Shown in pieces: positions 63,291 to 64,000 of a DNA stretch of 64,000 nucleotides. The notes beneath the pieces were generated by a model. It was not told where the DNA came from and did no database searches. It saw nothing but the letters and a program-made list of their open reading frames with translations. Source of the stretch: Peptoniphilus senegalensis JC140. Its GTDB lineage: Bacteria; Bacillota; Clostridia; Tissierellales; Peptoniphilaceae. Location of the stretch: positions 496,017-560,016 of the forward strand of contig NZ_HE610717.1 of the NCBI RefSeq assembly GCF_000321025.1, read 5' to 3'. The number at the start of each line of letters is the position of its first letter. Positions within the stretch are counted from its first letter, which is position 1. The translations under genes were made by a program, and so were the position numbers.

Positions 63291-63718
63291 TATATTCCCA
63301 ACTCCGACATCTTTTCAGCAAGTTCTTCATAAGAAAGTGCTTCCTCTTCATTGTATTTATTCCAATTTTCTTCAGACCAAACTTCTGCGCGATTAGAAAG
63401 TCCTATTATCACACATTTATCTTCTAGATTAGCATAATCTCTTAAATTTTCAGAAATTAAAACTCTTCCCTGCTTATCTAATACACAATCAATTGCGCCA
63501 GAAAAAAAAGTTCTAACAAAGGAGCGTACAGCTTTATTTGTCATTGGAAGTTCTTTTAACTTATTTTCGATTTTCTCCCATTGCTCTTTTGGATATAAAA
63601 ATAGGCAATCATCTAAACCCTTCGTCATTACAAAAACAGAAAGGTCGTCTCTAAATTTTGATGGAATTGTAATTCTGCCCTTTGGGTCAAGATTGTGTCT
63701 GAATTCACCTATTAACAT
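63290..63718 (-). CDS. mraZ: Transcriptional regulator MraZ
   Basis: A 142-residue protein with two SpoVT/AbrB-like halves, each bearing a DxxGR motif: [17 protein letters not shown] (about 9-25) and [17 protein letters not shown] (about 84-100). MraZ forms a ring that binds repeats upstream of its own operon and usually represses dcw transcription. The ATG at 63718 follows GTGGAG; a GTG at 63730 is rejected because it overlaps that site. First gene of the dcw cluster. Confidence 0.96.
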   Translation of the reverse strand: MLIGEFRHNLDPKGRITIPSKFRDDLSVFVMTKGLDDCLFLYPKEQWEKIENKLKELPMTNKAVRSFVRTFFSGAIDCVLDKQGRVLISENLRDYANLEDKCVIIGLSNRAEVWSEENWNKYNEEEALSYEELAEKMSELGI

Positions 63719-63724
63719 AATATT

Positions 63725-63772
63725 CTCCACTTTATCCCATTTATATGATATTTTAAACCACTTTGCTCCACC
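63725..63772 (-). promoter_or_regulatory. MraZ-type operator repeats
   Basis: Between the promoter and mraZ the minus strand has two pairs of TGG-containing boxes, each pair spaced by 10 bases: GTGGAGCAAAGTGGTT and TGGGATAAAGTGGAGA. AAAGTGG occurs in both. Direct repeats with 10-bp phase fit the known binding mode of MraZ. The last box overlaps the ribosome binding site. Confidence 0.75.
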
Positions 63773-63779
63773 TAAGACA

Positions 63780-63808
63780 ATTTTACTACATAAAGTCGCT
63801 ATTTTCTA
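63780..63808 (-). promoter_or_regulatory. Probable promoter of the dcw cluster
   Basis: TAAAAT at 63780-63785 on the minus strand with a weak TAGAAA 17 bases upstream. It lies just before the MraZ boxes, so bound MraZ would block clearance. Confidence 0.55.
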
Positions 63809-64000
63809 GTATATTAATTAGTTTTTTAAAAATAGGACTAACGGCCCCTTTTATTTCTTTTATGTTAAATTTTGTTTTATTTTTGATACAAAAAAACTAA
63901 AAATTTAAGGGTTCATAAAAATTTTTTAATTTTTAAATCGATTAGAAAATGTGAATACGAAAATAAGGTTTAAAAATCCCCATAATAAAAATCCACCGGC
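63809..64000. other. AT-rich intergenic sequence upstream of the dcw promoter
   Basis: No frame with a start and ribosome site was found on either strand. Long A/T runs are present; the far gene lies beyond the window. Confidence 0.5.

Noticed and set aside
1..64000. CRISPR arrays, rRNA and tRNA genes
   Set aside because: No regularly spaced repeats, rRNA segments or cloverleaf-like sequences were seen by reading; no scanning tool was available, so a tRNA in an intergenic gap cannot be wholly excluded.

Overview
The window looks like a chromosome piece from a low-GC, anaerobic Gram-positive bacterium. AT-rich intergenic DNA, Shine-Dalgarno sites of GGAGG type, a TAXI-type TRAP transporter and an orphan ATP-grasp ligase of the D-aspartate ligase type all fit the Tissierellia/Peptoniphilaceae (Peptoniphilus, Anaerococcus and relatives). 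This placement is inference from gene content and style. No rRNA, tRNA or CRISPR array was seen.

Region 1 (1 to about 6475) is one end of an integrative and conjugative element of the Tn1549/CTn type. It reads leftward in the family's usual order: CD1845-like membrane protein, RepA-like initiator, DnaC-like ATPase, PcfB, VirD4 coupling protein, SSB, Maff2, VirB6/TrbL-like protein, a small membrane protein, and a PrgI protein cut by the window edge. It abuts the 3' end of rlmD, which is the likely integration site. Relaxase, VirB4 and integrase would lie to the left, outside the window. Hairpin/U-tract elements, one behind an 11-codon ORF with a strong ribosome binding site, sit ahead of the ssb and repA genes.

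Region 2 (6.4-28 kb) is chromosomal: rlmD-cvfB plus an unknown gene; a DUF503-nth-VanW operon; a rightward five-gene peptide-type ABC transporter; a pseudouridine catabolism operon (psuK-psuG) with an operator-like 14-bp inverted repeat; tdk, cyclophilin, MATE, map and TPR genes; a divergent radical SAM gene and ATP-grasp ligase; a 515-bp decayed intergenic region; and an accessory vWA/macro-domain pair.

Region 3 (28.3-32.3 kb) is a TAXI-TRAP transporter (solute-binding lipoprotein, DUF1850, fused DctQM permease) with a roughly 215-nt leader and an internal hairpin after the binding-protein gene.

Region 4 (32.3-64 kb) is core housekeeping, all leftward. A dcw cluster (mraZ, rsmH, ftsL, PASTA-PBP, mraY, murD, ftsW, murG, ftsQ, ftsZ) lacks ftsA, murC, murE and murF at this locus. 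It is followed by nrdR-rarA, asnS-leuS, then yicC-gmk-rpoZ-coaBC-priA-def-fmt-yugP-rsmB, and rlmN-stp-prkC-rsgA-rpe-thiN. Well-formed sigma-A promoters and U-tract terminators divide this run into transcription units. PrkC and the PBP both carry PASTA domains, linking the kinase/phosphatase pair to wall synthesis.
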